This document shows positions 23,498 through 37,141 of a stretch of 64,000 nucleotides of DNA, piece after piece (the first letter of the stretch is position 1; each line of letters opens with the position of its first letter). The notes under the pieces were generated by a model. The model did not search any database, was not told the origin of the DNA, and saw only the letters and a program-made list of their open reading frames with translations. The position numbers and the translations under genes were made by a program. Source of the stretch: Isoetes taiwanensis (Eukaryota; Streptophyta; Lycopodiopsida; Isoetales; Isoetaceae); contig JAJEKV010000132.1 of the NCBI GenBank assembly GCA_021234155.1, positions 1,242,001 through 1,306,000 of the forward strand, written 5' to 3'.

Positions 23498-24024
23498 GTA
23501 AGGCTTTCTGAACTCATGGGTTCGGTCCTTGTTGAATGATGTATATGCCCTGAATTTGGAAGTTAAATCTCTGATAAAAATATTATAAGATTGCATTAGA
23601 TTTGGTTTTGAGCTCTGCGCTCATTCCGCCCTCAGTTTGGATGGAAAAATCCCGCAGGCCTTGGAATGTTCTAGCTAAGAATGCGTGAAGAGTGAAAATA
23701 TTTAGCAGAGAAGAATCGAAATCCCTGCTCTGCCTTGGCTGCCCTACAACTGCATCGGCCCCAGGAGTTTTGGCTTGGAAGTCACTGCTTTTCCTTTTCC
23801 TTTAACTGCTTTTCCTTTGATCAATGCCTGTTGTTGCTCGATTAACCTCCTTTGAATCATTTTAGGATGAATAATGCTAAGATTGAGTGAAGGAAAAAAT
23901 ACCCAATAACGATTGATGAGGAGACTGCAAGGGCTCTGCAGAAAAAACAGAGTTTGGGAACTTAAAATTAAAGCAATTTAAAATAAAAGGGGCCTGGAAC
24001 TTACGTTCTATTTGCCATGTTTCT

Positions 24025-24112
24025 TCAAGTATCCCACATCATATCCAAACATAAGCCCTCCATTGGCAGCCAAGAAACACGCCACAAAGACGTACTGTGA
24101 ATTTTCAGACAT
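24025..24112 (-). pseudogene. Sugar transporter (STP-type) N-terminal fragment
   Basis: The minus strand reads MSENSQYVFVACFLAANGGL then MFGYDVG. This matches the first membrane helix and the GGLxFGYDxG signature of plant monosaccharide/H+ symporters. STP genes have an intron close to this signature, and here the sequence changes into an unrelated YLKKHGK and a stop. The rest of the transporter (12 helices, about 500 residues) is absent nearby. It is a stranded first exon or captured fragment. Only about 27 residues support the call. Confidence 0.45.
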
Positions 24113-24489
24113 GATCCACCGTCTGATTATCCGATTATCCCTCCTTGCACAGCAAAACCACCCGCCACCTCTGCGGCTTCTGCAACTCAAAATTGTTGAG
24201 GCTGTGCTCAAGAACGAAAGAAAAACATGAAGAGAGGCTTATATGAGCGATAAGATATATAAGCATTTTGGGTCTCATGTAATGCTACAGAAGTCCACAA
24301 CAAAGGACTGATGAAGCTTCTTCTGAGATGTAATCCATGGAGACGACTATGTCTTCATTGCAGCTGTTGAAAATCCTTTTTTTGGACCGCATGCAAGATT
24401 GTGCAATGTGCCAGCGGCAGACAACCAGCGGCATTAACACCCTCTTGATATTTTGGTTAACATGCCTCATAATTTGTTAGAAATGGAAC

Positions 24490-27400
24490 CACTTAAAACT
24501 TTATGTTTCGACTAAAATAATTTTGAAGTCTTTTTGCACACCAAAGTCCTTTTATGTTTTCTCTCACACTCAAGGTACGTGGACACTTGTGTCACGGAGA
24601 TAGGAACTTAATATAAGACAGAATTTAGATAGCAAGAATCAATTATAGGGCAAGGATGGAGCTAAGACAGAATCAACCAGCACAGACATATTCAAGGTAG
24701 GCAACTGTAAGGCTTCAGATTACGATAGGCAATTTGTTGGGCTTAAAAGACGGCTGAAGAAGAACTTCCTAACAAATCTATAGAGCTTCTGATATTTATA
24801 GCAGAAGCGAGAGGTTTTTTCCTCAATCACCTTATCAGACCTTTGAAATATCTATCAGAAAAGGCAAGTGTGGATGCAAAGCCTTCGTTTGGCTATGTTT
24901 CGCAAGTTGGCCTATTTGTGGAGTGAGAAACCAATTTTGGATGGATCAGGTCTTTGCATGATATTATGTTCGTGCCTTGGCTGTAACGGACGTTGATCCG
25001 TTATCAACAATCTAATTCTTTAAAGTTATTTTCATCCTTAGGTCTTAACCCTTAAAATAAATATTCTTTTTAACCCATATAACTATCACCCAAAACATAT
25101 GAGGCTTAGCCACTCCCCCTAGCTGGCATAAAAACCATTGGATGTAAATGAGTATGGAGACCCCCCTCCCTTTATACCACAGCACATAAAATAACATAAA
25201 GCGTGACAAGGTGGTGCCCATAGGGGATCAAGAAAAACACACAAATTTTGGAGAGCATGGGACCAAGGGTTATGGGCGACCCCCACCCAGGCCCAAAACC
25301 CACTGACTATCATCGGATGATTAAAAATAATGACAAAAAATAAAAGAAATCCAAATCATAACAATCTAATAGTGGGAATCTCGTGTCATCGATCATAGCA
25401 CCCATCTATTATACGGGCACAGAAACACACGGTAATAATACGGGTTCAACTCCCGAATGTTCTCTAATTGTGTTCTTAAATTGATACATACAACTCTAGT
25501 AGTTCTAGCATGCTGGAACTCACACCAAGCCAGTAAAAAGAAATGTTCGCGGCGGCCAAGGCCGCCGCGATAAATTTCTTGTATCATATGATTATTAAAG
25601 GATGGCAATCCGTTCCCCATTTCTTTGAAGTATTCTTCACTTTACATGCCAAATAATAATAACCTACATAAGAACTAGGTTACATGCCAAACAAATGGCA
25701 ATGGATTCACTACAACTATTGTAAGCAATATACACGCCACTTTTATAGTATGTTGTGAATGCAATTGTCATTTTACAATGAAGGAAACTATTGCATCTTT
25801 AACTCTGATGCATGGATCCAAATGCCATGAAGAAAATAGAGTGGTTGAATTTCATAGTTCCAATTGTTTGAGCTTTCAATAGTTGTAAATCTGACATCCA
25901 ACTTAGACAATAACTTAAAAGGAGCATCATGGACAATCCTACATATGTTCCTAAATCCTACATCTTATTCATATAATTCTACAACAAAATTGTAGTTACA
26001 CCAGGCAACGGCAACGCAGGCTACCATAACTAGTCTATCTTAATATGTAGAAACTAGGAACGTGTGCCCGGCGATGCCGAGCATTAGTCGTAGATGTGTG
26101 TCAAGGCTGGATTTAATGGAGTTTGTAAGTGGAACAAACTGTTATAGATTTGCCATATCTATAGATGGATCAAAGTGTGAAGACGTGAAGTTTAAATGGG
26201 ATAATCTATTGAATTGCATCCACCCCAGCCTAGCTTGTAACAACCTCCTTTCTACGTACACTGGTGAATGCCTCATCTCACATACTTAAAAATGGATGCT
26301 CAACGCCAAAACAATGTATATCATTAATGAAAGGTGGGGATTAAGAAGAAAAGGATTTGCTTAGTTAAGAATCATGTTTGAAATAATAGTGGATCTAGGA
26401 AGACTCTAGGATGCAATATTAAAGGTTGGAATTATTTAAATGGTTCGTACAGGCTGAAATTATTTAAATGGGTAAAAGCAAATAATTTGCATGTTAGCCA
26501 GGATATGTTTAGAATATGAGGAACAGAACAATTGTAACTTGTCTTATGAGATGAAATAAAGACCTTAATCAAGAAAGTAATTTTAGCTTGCAACAAATCA
26601 TGCATTTGAACATTTAAGACAAAAAAAAAAAAAGAGCTATTTAAAGTGACATAGCTAAACAACATCTAAAGCAATTAAGGGTGCACAAAAGTTTGCTGGC
26701 AATGGCAATAGACCTAATATATCAAGTTCTGCTGACAGAAGAGAGAAATATCAGTCATCAGCTACTGTTGAGTCATCTTCAAATCTCCTAGGTTTTCTCT
26801 AGCATGCTTCATCAGCAAAAAAGCATCAAGAACCCCCTTGGATTCTAATTAAACAAGATGCTAACGCATCAATGGGTTGCCCGTTGCAAGACCCTTTATG
26901 CCTCTCCAACCACGTATCAATACCAATATAATGTCATGAAATACATTAGATTGTAAGTTGTTTGAGGAGGGAATTCGGTTAGGTGCTAGAACCAAATCCC
27001 CAATGTAAAAAGCCATTATAGTAGTGTTAATGTCATTATCACAAGAGATTTATACTCATATGTAAGGAATGATAATAGAACTAATTGATATATTGACTCT
27101 AGATGCTGAATTCTAGAGCTAATTGAAATATAGTGCGAGGGGCTAACATCAATGAAGCTTAGATATGCCATTGCAGCAATGGTTTTTTGAACCATATGTG
27201 CTTGCTTTCCACCTTCTAGTACTAAGAGTTTATCAACTTATGCGACAACATACCCATTTCTAGCCTAAATAAATGAAATGGTCGATTGAGGTTAACATCT
27301 TGGTGGCCTCAGTTGTCAGCTCATCCAAATTTGATGGCTCATCCAGCCTAATAAGAAATTGGCCACTGTATACATTGCCAAAATCTGCACAAAGCTCCAG

Positions 27401-28720
27401 AGAGTTTGCTATTATTATCGAAAATGTGGTTCTTTCTTGCCAGATTCAAAAAAATCATGATAGAAAATCATGGTTCTTTTTATACAATTGATGTACACAT
27501 CTTAACGATTTAGGTAGGCTCTAATCCAACTATCAATCAAATCAAGGTAATTATTGCCTGAGTTATATCACATGCTAAACAATTTGGCTGGTCTGACAAT
27601 GCAGGCAATACGTAATGTAGGGGCTAGAAAATTTGTTCTGGCTTCTCTCACAGCCCTGAGATGCCTCCCCATAAATCTGCCACGTAACAATGTGGTTAAA
27701 GCAGAGGACTATACTTTCTCAACAAAGATGTTGAAGACTTCAACAAAGCTGTGAAAACCCAAATAGTACAAGAATAGTGATATATGCATATTCACACAAC
27801 TGCATAGAAGCAGCAGTAAAAAACTCCGAAGCATATGTTAAAAAAGCTCTACAATTCGATAATACAAAATCGTAACTTTGGATACAATTATAAAGTTTCC
27901 AAAGCCGCATTGAATTTAATGCTGGAACTTAAATACACGGACAAAGTTCGTCTTCCTATATGCAGCTGACATATCCAACTTAAAGTAACTATTTATTATT
28001 ATATGCTAGGAAATTAAGTATTTGATATCTTGGTGAATATAGCAAAAGTATCTTCAAAGGCAATTTGTATGCCCTTTAATATAACGACCTCAATGCATCA
28101 AACTTGAAAGCTGACCTTCTCTAAGTATGAACATCATAGAAAAATTTCATCTCTGATGTACTTTGCTAGTAGGGGCTTTTGGACATAGATGGCATGATGA
28201 AAAGCTCCCTTGCCAGTTCTCTCTTGTTCTCCGATAAACTTAAAAAATAAACTTTTATGAATATGGACGCTAAGAGGCGCTTTAATCCTGAAAAGCTCCC
28301 TTGCCATTCCCTTCTTGTACTCCATTGCGACAACATGGAACCATGAATAGCACGAAAAAACTGGCAGGAATCGTCAAAAGAAAGAGACTTGCCTAATGGA
28401 GAATCTAAGCATCTGTCCATAAATTTCTCTTCTCAAATACTTGATTCTCATTTGTTGTCAAACTCGTATAGCAAAACTCTGCCAATTTATCAATCTAGGA
28501 GGGTGCTATGTGTTGAAAGCGACTAACTTCAAATATAATATTGCAAAAAATAATGCAAACTAAAAAAGAATATAGAAACAACTGCAAGGTTTGGAATTGT
28601 AGAATTTATAAACTAATATCAGATTGATATAGTATGCTATTTTCGTTTTGGGGTTGGGGAGGGTTTTCAGGCAGTGGTTTGGACTATGATTTCCGTATAG
28701 TATTGTATTGAAAAGGGTAT
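24490..28720. other. Intergenic DNA, no gene recognised
   Basis: More than 4 kb of AT-rich DNA without a recognised coding motif. The only structure noticed is a GC-rich palindrome at about 25546-25580 and a short A-tract at about 26621-26633. Confidence 0.5.
25546..25580. repeat. GC-rich perfect hairpin in AT-rich DNA
   Basis: CGCGGCGGCC, AA, then GGCCGCCGCG form a very stable stem, extended outward by AAAT/ATTT. The surroundings are AT-rich, so the GC block stands out. It is not followed by a T-run, and no function is evident. Confidence 0.8.
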
Positions 28721-28723
28721 AAT

Positions 28724-29634
28724 TTGCCATGTGAGAGCAGCTTTAGTGTTTCATGCTATTTTGGGTGGTCTGGAGCTCGCTTTTTGCATGGGCCTTTGTT
28801 GCAAGGGTTGAATTCCAGGAACCCCAATTTGGAAGGCACGAGGCATTTGAATCGCCCTGTGGTGTGTGTACAGATAGTGTGCAATCGTGCTGAAGAGGGG
28901 AAAAATTTTGGAGCACAGGCCGTTCTTGTCGGCCAGAGCAGGGCGGTTTGCTATTTTCTGAGGCGAGGATTTAGTGAGGCTAGGATAGATTTGCTGAGGC
29001 TGAGGCTAGGATAGATTCGGCAGAGGCTAGGCTCGATTCGGCAGAGGCAGAGGCGTCTCCATCTAGATTTGCAGAGGCAGAGGCGCAGGCAAGCTTCGTG
29101 GTTGGTGAGAAGCCCATGGGGCACATTTTGAACAGTTCCGCTTCGAGGTTCTCGCTTCCGGTTTGCATCCGCTTAGTCGTCGAGCATGCGGGAGAAGCCC
29201 GTTTGAACACCATTTCTAGGAATACCGTATGGATTACCCCAAATGAAGATTTTTCTTTGCTGCATGTTTGTGGATTTTCTACTCAATATTTTCGACGATG
29301 CAAGCCAATGTGCACCATTCAAATCTTATTTGTGATTTCCATCCAAAATGATGTGAGCCACCGATCCGAAAGAATTCTACGAATATTGTGTAGATTGGCG
29401 GCGGCAAGGCGGAAGTTTCAGATCTTCAAGAGGTGGAAGGAGTTCCAGTGCTGGAAGAGACTTCCAATTTGTTTCCTTCATAAGGCATCCATCCCTCAAA
29501 GACGCAGCGGTGCAGGCTTCATGCTGACCATTGGCTTGTTTATTTTGCTTTTTTGTTGCGCTTCAACCATGTGGTCGATGGACACCATAGGAAGTGGTTT
29601 TTTGTTTTTGGGTCAAAATGTTAATGGCCATTGA
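28724..29634 (+). other. Two adjacent plus-strand open frames with GC-rich internal repeats, unrecognised
   Basis: Frames of 96 codons (28724-29014) and 178 codons (29098-29634) follow each other on the plus strand. Between and within them, 28975-29095 holds imperfect repeats of GGCAGAGGC and GAGGCTAGGATAGATT. The 178-codon frame contains RILRILCRLAAARRKFQIFK and a hydrophobic stretch (LTIGLFILLFCCAST). No family is recognised and base composition does not clearly support coding. It is listed because it is the most GC-rich block in this part of the window. Confidence 0.2.
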
Positions 29635-29639
29635 TCTGG

Positions 29640-30900
29640 CGCAATACTGGGAATATTCGCCATATCAGTGGCTTGCAATAAAAGATAAACCAAACGCTAT
29701 AATACATGGAAAAAACGATCGGCAATCCAAAGCATTTATAAACTTTAGTAAAGTATGGATTGGAAATAGAATAAAGGCTGATCTTGAATGAACTCATGCA
29801 GCCTCAAAAACCTCTATAAACCTTGCCATCTGTGAATATCCTTAGGCTATTTTCTAAAAATGTCATTTTCCATTATTTAAGTGTGATTATTCTCCACCTT
29901 AGAACAAACATTTAATTCATAATCTCATAAAGACCATACAGTCTACAAAAAAATATACATATAAACTGAAACTCTGAAGGAGATAGGAAATGCAATATTG
30001 CAAACAAACCTTGCATATCTAAGAAATGCTGCCAGCTCTATAATATAAGCTGGACATAGAATGGCGTTTTAAAGCTACATGCCTTACCTATTGCGCACAC
30101 GGAATGGTTTAGCATTTTTAGTGTTCAATGGTCTAACCCTGGCAAGCTGCATGAAAGTGCCATTATCCCATATCGCTGACCTTGGTTATTGAATACCCTA
30201 ACTTGCACAAAGCAGTCATACATGCATCGGGTAGAACCCATAATAGCCATCCACCACAACGTATCAACATCAACAAATACTTTGTATGCTGCTTAATAGT
30301 CTTTCTATAACTGGGACACAAAAATGCCCTCAATTTCCTTGTCTCCCTTTTGTACTCTACTAATGCCTCGGAATAATTATCATAAATGAGACTAAGCTTA
30401 TTACCAAAACACTCACTCTAATTTCCTCGCAAATTGGTAGTCAAGATAAAGCACTATGGCCCGTACAGGAGGTTTTGCTGGCTGAAATGTAAAAAAACAC
30501 TACCGTGAGAACTATTATGAAATGATCTGCATGGCCATTTATAACCAGAATCCAAACCATAATCAGTAATAGAATCACAAGGAAAACTATAAATTACATC
30601 TCTATTATTTAGAATGGTTAAGGGCCAAGAATGGATCTTAGGCATGAAGCAACAATAAGGGAAACACACAAAGTTGGGCAAGTAGCAAAATCTGGACAAG
30701 TATGAAGTTTTATTTTGCAATATACTAATGTGAAGGTATACTCTCTAGTAGATGTATGCGCTGAACTGGACGTCCTTCAATCTCACTCTAATTCTAATAT
30801 CAATAAAGTTCATAGAAAGGACATACCTTCAAAACTGGACGGATGATGGCATTATCCAGAGAAAAAGGTTCTGCTAGCTGCCATTTTCAGAAAAGATAAT
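29640..30900. other. Intergenic DNA, nothing recognised
   Basis: No coding motif, RNA gene or transposon end is seen. Confidence 0.5.
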
Positions 30901-31131
30901 TGAAACCTTTTGTTAAGATTGTACGTATGGGCAGAAGCAGTCCAGCTTTTTCAACTTCAGCAGCCATTTGCTGGTAAAGTGCAGAATGGTTGCTATCAGG
31001 CATGTAATATTGCTATCATGCAAGGGTCAACTAGATTCCTGAGAAGGGAATTAAAGACTACTTTTGTATCGCACATTGTAGTTTTTTTCAATGTAGTTTT
31101 TTCATGCTTTTTCAATGTAGCTTTTCATGTT

Positions 31132-31760
31132 GGAAAAGCTAATACAACAGAGAGCAAAGTGACAGACTTAGAAACCCAACTCTCTAAAGCAATAGGCCAG
31201 TCAGAAATGCAACTCAGTTCCCTTGTAGCAGCTGAACAAAAGATATCTAAGCTTGAAGAACTGCTGAAAGTTTCCTCTCTGAAAGCTAAGACAGCAGAAA
31301 GTAAATTGTGCGAGCTTAAAGAAGAGTTAGAGGAGCACACAGCTTGAACAGTTCCTAAAAGCAGCCTCCTATAATTCTGATACAATGGAAGCAGAGTTGG
31401 CCCAAGCTAAAACCAACGTTTCTTACTTCGAAGCTCAAATTGCAGAGTTAAAAACAAAATATGATACAACCCAGAGTAAATAAGCAGATTTACGTACCAA
31501 ATTAGCAAAGACCGAGGGCGAGCTGTCCATGTTGGAAGCAAATCTTCGCGCCTCTGTTGAAAAAGCTGGTAAATCGGAGGTTAAAGCTGCAGAACTGGAA
31601 ATAGAGTAACCAGAACTGCACGAATTTAGGAAAGGGCATGTCCATTTGGCGGTTTAAGAAGATCCAAAATCTCTGGAGCTTTCAACACTTATGAGCAATC
31701 TTGTAAAAAAAAATGGCCTCAGAATAGCGTAGAATGCAAAAAACCCCAGATCAAGGCAAA
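31132..31760 (+). pseudogene. Coiled-coil protein pseudogene
   Basis: The plus strand reads heptad-rich sequence: ESKVTDLETQLSKAIGQSE, AAEQKISKLEELLKVSS, KTAESKLCELKEELEEH. After a frameshift near 31344 come EAELAQAKTNVSYFEAQIAE and TEGELSMLEANLRASVEKAG. In-frame stops near 31480 and 31607 and the frameshift show it is dead. The spacing of Leu, Ala and charged residues is that of a long parallel coiled coil, as in plant myosin-like or WEB-type proteins. I cannot name the family. The upstream start is not clear, since sequence before 31132 is not coiled coil. Confidence 0.55.
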
Positions 31761-32153
31761 CTGCATCAAGGATGTCCAAGGCGTTAAGCAATCGATGAAA
31801 CAGAAAGCGATGAAACAGATTTAAGGCTTCCTCGTCTTTGGCGCCGGACCTCTACCCCTCGCATTACAAACCAGAGACTACATCTCCACCTTCTGCCTGC
31901 TTCTGATACAAGGAAACGGCCCCGGACCTTTGCCCCTCGCAACCCAACCAAAGCGGAGATGGCATCTCCACCTTTTGCCTGGCTCATGTCGAATCCACGT
32001 CGTCTAAGTGTATTGAGGGGTCCCTCAAATCCCAAAAGTCCACAGCCGTCCACAAGGAATATGCTACAACATTCTTCAATCGCAGCCCTCTATTGTCTTG
32101 CCCCATACTCCCCAAGGGTTGCCCTACGGGCAACCCAAAAAATTAATATGTAA

Positions 32154-33041
32154 GCAATGTTGAAATTTGTACCCATGCCTATTAAACCCTTATAAAGTCT
32201 TGAATCCAATAAAGCATCAAATATAGGAAGCCAGTCTGCATTATGATGAAAAGGGAAGAAACTTGCAAGAAAGATGTAATGACATTGTGCCAACCTTATG
32301 CTAAGCGCAGTAATTAAGTGAACATTCAGAGAAGGCACGTACTTACTTTATCCAACATACTACAAAGACATTAATAAAGGAGATGGATCAATAAAGATGG
32401 GAGGTTTTGAACAAAACAATTTGATCTAACATCTTCTAGAACAAAGCTGAGCAATGCTAAGATGAATAATTGATTGTTTTTGCTTTAGGACTTGAATATA
32501 TATGCAAATGGATATATGACCTACACTACAAATAGATTTGCTTTAATCATCTGCCAGATCTTGAGTAGCAAAAGCATAAGCTCCAAAGTAGGGCTCAAAA
32601 GCAATGTTGAAATTTGTACCCAACATATTAAACCCTTATAAATTCTTGAATCCAATAAAGCATCAAATAAAGCATCAAATATAGGAAGCCAGTCTGCATT
32701 ATGATGAAAAGGGAAGAAACTTGCAAGAAAGATGTAATGACATTGTGCCAACCTTATGCTAAGCGCAGTAATTAAGTGAACATTCAGAGAAGGCACGTAC
32801 TTACTTTATCCAATACTACAGAGACATTAATAAAGATGGATCAATAAAGATCAAAACAATTTGATCTAGCATCTTCGAGGACAAAGCTTAGCAATGCTAA
32901 GATGAATAATTGATTGTTTTTTCCTTAGGGCTTGAATATATATGCAAATGGATGCACATATGACCTACACTACAAACAGATTTGCTTTAATCATCTTGCA
33001 GATCTTGATTAGCAAAAGCATAAGCTCCAAAGTAGGGCTCA
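32154..33041 (+). repeat. Tandem duplication, 447-bp unit, two copies
   Basis: The unit starting GCAATGTTGAAATTTGTACC at 32154 is repeated from 32601 to about 33041, head to tail and highly similar. Copy 2 has a small extra AAATAAAGCATC-type insertion and short deletions. Minus-strand frames starting MPSLNVHLITALSIRL occur in both copies only because the DNA is duplicated. Confidence 0.92.
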
Positions 33042-34260
33042 CCACTTATATCTTATTAAAAGGAGTGGGTTCCAGACCTCTTCCAGCATGAGGTGCAATA
33101 TGATCAAGCCAAAACAATCATCATACATAGTCAAAGCTTGACTCACCTCTACAATCTGAACCCAAAACTTAATGATGATGAATCCATATTCCTACAAAAT
33201 GCACTACATTAGAACTCTAACCCAACTATAACTTACACCTGGCAGGTAGTTACTAAGTAGAAGAGGCAACTTAAAACAATTACAACCCAAAAAAGCCAAC
33301 TTAAAACAGCAATATGAGATTAATGACTAACCATAAGGAAAAAATCATTACATGCAGAATGCCACGTAGCTATTTCTGGAAAAAGAAGCTCATGCAATCA
33401 CTAATGTAATATAGCAATGAAAGGAATGCCAAATAACTATTTTTGGGAAAGGAAGCTTATTCCAGCAGTTCTAAACTCATAACTCTGAATTCCAAAAATG
33501 TTCATAAATGTTCTTAAGTGCTGTTTTTGCAAACATAAACCTAAAGCCAATAAATAAAGAAATATTCAAGACTCTCTCCCAAAATCAGCACTGTAACTAT
33601 GACCCTTGGATTTGAGCCTTAGCATTTTTAAAACCTCAAATCGGATGAATTTGGAACAACAATTAAAATGCAAGAAAATGTTATAAAGAATCACTTACGT
33701 CTCTCTTGTTTCCTTCCACAATTTTCTCCTTGTCTATTTACCTGCATAAACACATCCGTTGCTAGTTGTTAATGATTGTGGGATCTAAAAATTGATGTAA
33801 AAGTAGTAATATTGATTTATTAGGATATCCGGATATAGGCATATATAGGTCATACTAAGGCTGTGAATGTGGGTGCCACATAGGCCAAAAATTCTTATTA
33901 TCATTTGAACAGTACAATAACTGAGGAATCAAGTAGTTACCTACCATGCACAATGGAGTTGGTTGCAGTGGAGGAGAATTTGGAAGAATTTCTATGCGAT
34001 ATAGCTGAGCCTCCCTTTTCCAGGGAGTAATTGCAGCACTATTAATTCAGCTTTTGTGCACTTTTGTTCCAAGAATCCAAAGCTCTCTGATGGGAGCACT
34101 TAATCGCTATTAGTTTGTGTCACCGCCTGCATGAGCAACACAAAATCAGTGGAAAATAAAGCAAAGAAACTAGATGTTCGAAGTTCTACAATCTACAACT
34201 CCAAGACAAAGAGAAGGCAAAAGCTGCAAAGATCGTGGCAAATATTAAGGCCATTTGTCG
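33042..34260. other. Intergenic DNA, nothing recognised
   Basis: No coding motif, RNA gene or transposon end is seen. Confidence 0.5.
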
Positions 34261-34269
34261 TGATAACTA

Positions 34270-36305
34270 GGGGGGTGGCCGTCCGCGGCGCACTCCACGC
34301 CAGAATGTGGCAAGCCCACGCCAGAGACGCGTGGCAAATCTGTAAAAGGGTTTTAAGTAGTTTCGGTCAAAGCTCAATGGAGGAGAAGCGCTGACTCCAC
34401 GGCCGGTCCACCGGGGCTTTGCCATACGCATCGAAAGCGGCCTTAGGGAGTCCCCCGGACTTATTAGAGTTCATGCATCATGTTTGGCACGAGGGATTCC
34501 CGGCTTACGCACATGGATTGACGAGGTTTCTTCGAGATAGTATTCGCTCCACGGTTACAAGAGAGAAGTCTGCGTTACAAAGAGTATTACGATCTACGTT
34601 CGAAATATTCTCTTGTACCGCAATTATCGTCTGATTTTCAATGTTTTTGAAAAGATTGAAATCATTTTTACCTTTAAATCTTTTGTGTACATCATCTTTA
34701 CCTTTTAATTTTAGTGCATTTAATTATCTTTGTTTTGATTTTGGCAAAATTCATTGCGGCATAGGCCTTATTCCATTAGAAAAGTATCGATAACTTGGCA
34801 ACGTTTGCCAGGCTTACATCAAACTATTGATACATCTTTTACATGTAACTTAGAGGTAAACAAAGTTTGCATTTTCAGAAGTTATTTTGATTCATTTGTT
34901 CTTAATGTTTCTATATTCTGTAATATATTCTTGGCTTGGAACATAAAGCAGTAGTATCAAAAACATGTAAAGGAACAACATTAAAATGGCCTATTTGTCC
35001 CAGAACAGTAAGCTCTCTCATCAATTGCGGATTAGCTTTAGGAGAGCCCCTTAACTTTTTAATATCAACAACAGTTCCATCTAAAAAAGAGGCCTTGTAA
35101 ACTGTACCTGTGAGACCAAATGAGGTGATGTTATCGGTGGAAAAATTATCTGTAACCTCTATGGGATGGGCTATGGTGAGGCTCCTATTGTCAAACATGG
35201 TAACAGGGGTAGATAGATCCACCTTCATTCTCTCAGTCTTGAGGCCATGTCTGGATTTTTTATCATAAGCTTGGATTTCTATAGGGACAAACCAAATGTA
35301 GACAAGTGCTAAAATTGTAAGGCATAAGACTACTCCAACAACACATCCTACAATCAGAATAGTATTGCCACTAGAAAAGCAGCTTTTGTTAAGGACGTTA
35401 CCACATAATTTACTATTTTCTAGAAATGAGTCTTTTGTAAAATTCTTTTCTGAAACTGAACTCTATGTAAGGGAAGTTGGAACTTGTCCAGATAACTCAT
35501 TGTTAGACACGTTAAATTTTGTCAAACGGCTTAGATAATCGATATTGAATGGTATGTATTGAATGGTATGGAACCTGTCAGCTTGTTGTTGTTAAGGAGA
35601 AGCTTGTTGAGATAAGTGCAATTGCTTAGACCTTGGGGTATGGAACCACCAATTTTGTTGTTCTGGAACTTAAGTTACATAAGATATGGGACCATGCTAT
35701 CTAGATCACCCGGGATTGGACCTGTTATAGGTTAAGTAAATGTATTTGTATGCTTGTAGGCTTGGACTGTATGCCATCCAAGTAATGTATCTGAGGTGTG
35801 CTGCAGGTTATGACACCATTTCTTCTTGTGGAAGCAGCCCCGTAATTGCTCTTCAACCCAATCAATGGAATATGTACTCACTTTGACATTTTTTAGAACA
35901 TTTCTGCTGTACAACCAGATTGTTTTTGCTCTGGTTAGATGTAAAACAGTGGGAACTTTGTGGATTTGCTTCAATACAAGAATGCTTAACAATTTTTTAT
36001 CATGATTGCTGTTAAAAGAAAGCTGGTTCTCTTCAATTTTGTCATTTTTGTCATTGTAGCCTTCAATGGGCTGCCTAGTATCCTAGGGGGCTACCACCTT
36101 AGCCCTGGTGGTACCACTACTCCCACCTCTTTGACACCTTATAGCTTGAGGTGGCATTACGTACTTGGCATGTTGTTAGGCCTGTAGTGTAGGTTATCTC
36201 GTTGGGCACGCTACCATGTAGCATGCATAACATTTCAGGTGTGCACATGGCTGCCATTCTGTTTACACCCTTAAGTGAGCAGCCAATGGACACCCTCCCC
36301 TATGA
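34270..36305 (-). repeat. Inverted duplication, copy B
   Basis: This is the reverse-complement partner of 3752-5655. It is longer because it keeps about 240 bp of LRR-coding sequence between 35470 and 35720 that copy A lost. The 34270-34640 end is GC-rich and matches 5290-5655. Confidence 0.9.
34911..36000 (-). pseudogene. BIR2-like LRR receptor kinase pseudogene, copy B
   Basis: The minus strand reads ectodomain LRRs (FQNNKIGGSIPQGLSNCTYL then NKLLLNNNKLTGSIPF, and TKFNVSNNELSGQVP), KNFTKDSFLENSKLCGN, the membrane span, and a kinase start with HPIEVTDNFSTDNITSFG then LTGTVYKASFLDGT and VVDIKKL. It ends after DTTALCSKPRIYYRI exactly like copy A. BIR-type proteins have about five LRRs and an inactive kinase and act as co-receptor regulators at the plasma membrane. 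Here stops occur in the LRR part (near 35690 and 35465), and the kinase core beyond the first strands is missing. The LRR phrases make the family assignment firmer than in copy A. Confidence 0.8.
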
Positions 36306-36800
36306 TGTCTGTAATATACAAAGGTAACCTAAGTTAACACAAATTTGAAGCCCCATCGCTGAAAATGCCCATATCTACAGCCCCCATTCCATTCCGCAGG
36401 CTAAAATGGCACCCCAAGATTGGACCTAAGACTAAGATCTGATTTACGGCGAAGTCGACTTTTACTCCACGCATGGCAGATCCCTGAGAAAAAAACTGAG
36501 AAGAAAGTTCGGACCTAAGAATAAGCTGGTAAAATCTAGTAGGGTCAGATTTGGGTGCTAGACAGCAAATAAACAATGAGAATCTATCTGAGTTTGGATA
36601 GGCGATTTTTAATCCTCAGATCAGTCAAAATGTAAATCACACAGAAAAGGTTCCCATATGCAAAAAGTGAAACTGGAAAATCGCCTTCTGTAAGACTAAC
36701 AAATGTTCTACATAATCTAAACATCGAAAGAGAAGAAAGAAAGAAGTGTTAGGATTCTACCTTCTACCTGCCATGGCGGGATTGCTCAAGGCGGTCCCTG
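36306..36800. other. Intergenic DNA upstream of the BAHD gene
   Basis: No coding motif is recognised. It may include distal promoter sequence of the gene at 37287. Confidence 0.4.
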
Positions 36801-37141
36801 AACATAATAAGAACGGGCCAGGCCCATGCCGCCCTGTGTCCCTCCCTTCCCGCTCAATGTTGAACATGTAGACAAATATGTTGCCGCGAGGGGGAAATAT
36901 GTTGCGTGCTCCACTACATTCCTCATTACAATAATAGTTGGATATGGATATACTCAGCCTAGAAAAACTTTCCTTGCTCTTGAATGTTTAGAAAGCATGG
37001 TGTGGTATCTCAAGGTCGGTCGGTCGGTTCGTCGTATGCCGCTGTTTCTGGACATTTAAAGGCCAACTGAACAACAGATAAGCCTATTCTATTCTATGTT
37101 TGATTTCGAAAAAGTTTTGAGCAAGAAAAAACGTCTTCCTT

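Noticed and set aside
32090-32796. Pair of similar minus-strand frames starting MPSLNVHLITALSIRL
   Set aside because: They are duplicated only because the DNA is a 447-bp tandem duplication. The peptides have no recognisable motif.
35002-36187. Plus-strand frame at 36002-36187 and its minus partner at 3865-4047 as a small conserved protein
   Set aside because: The similarity is explained by the inverted duplication; stop and composition patterns give no extra support for coding.
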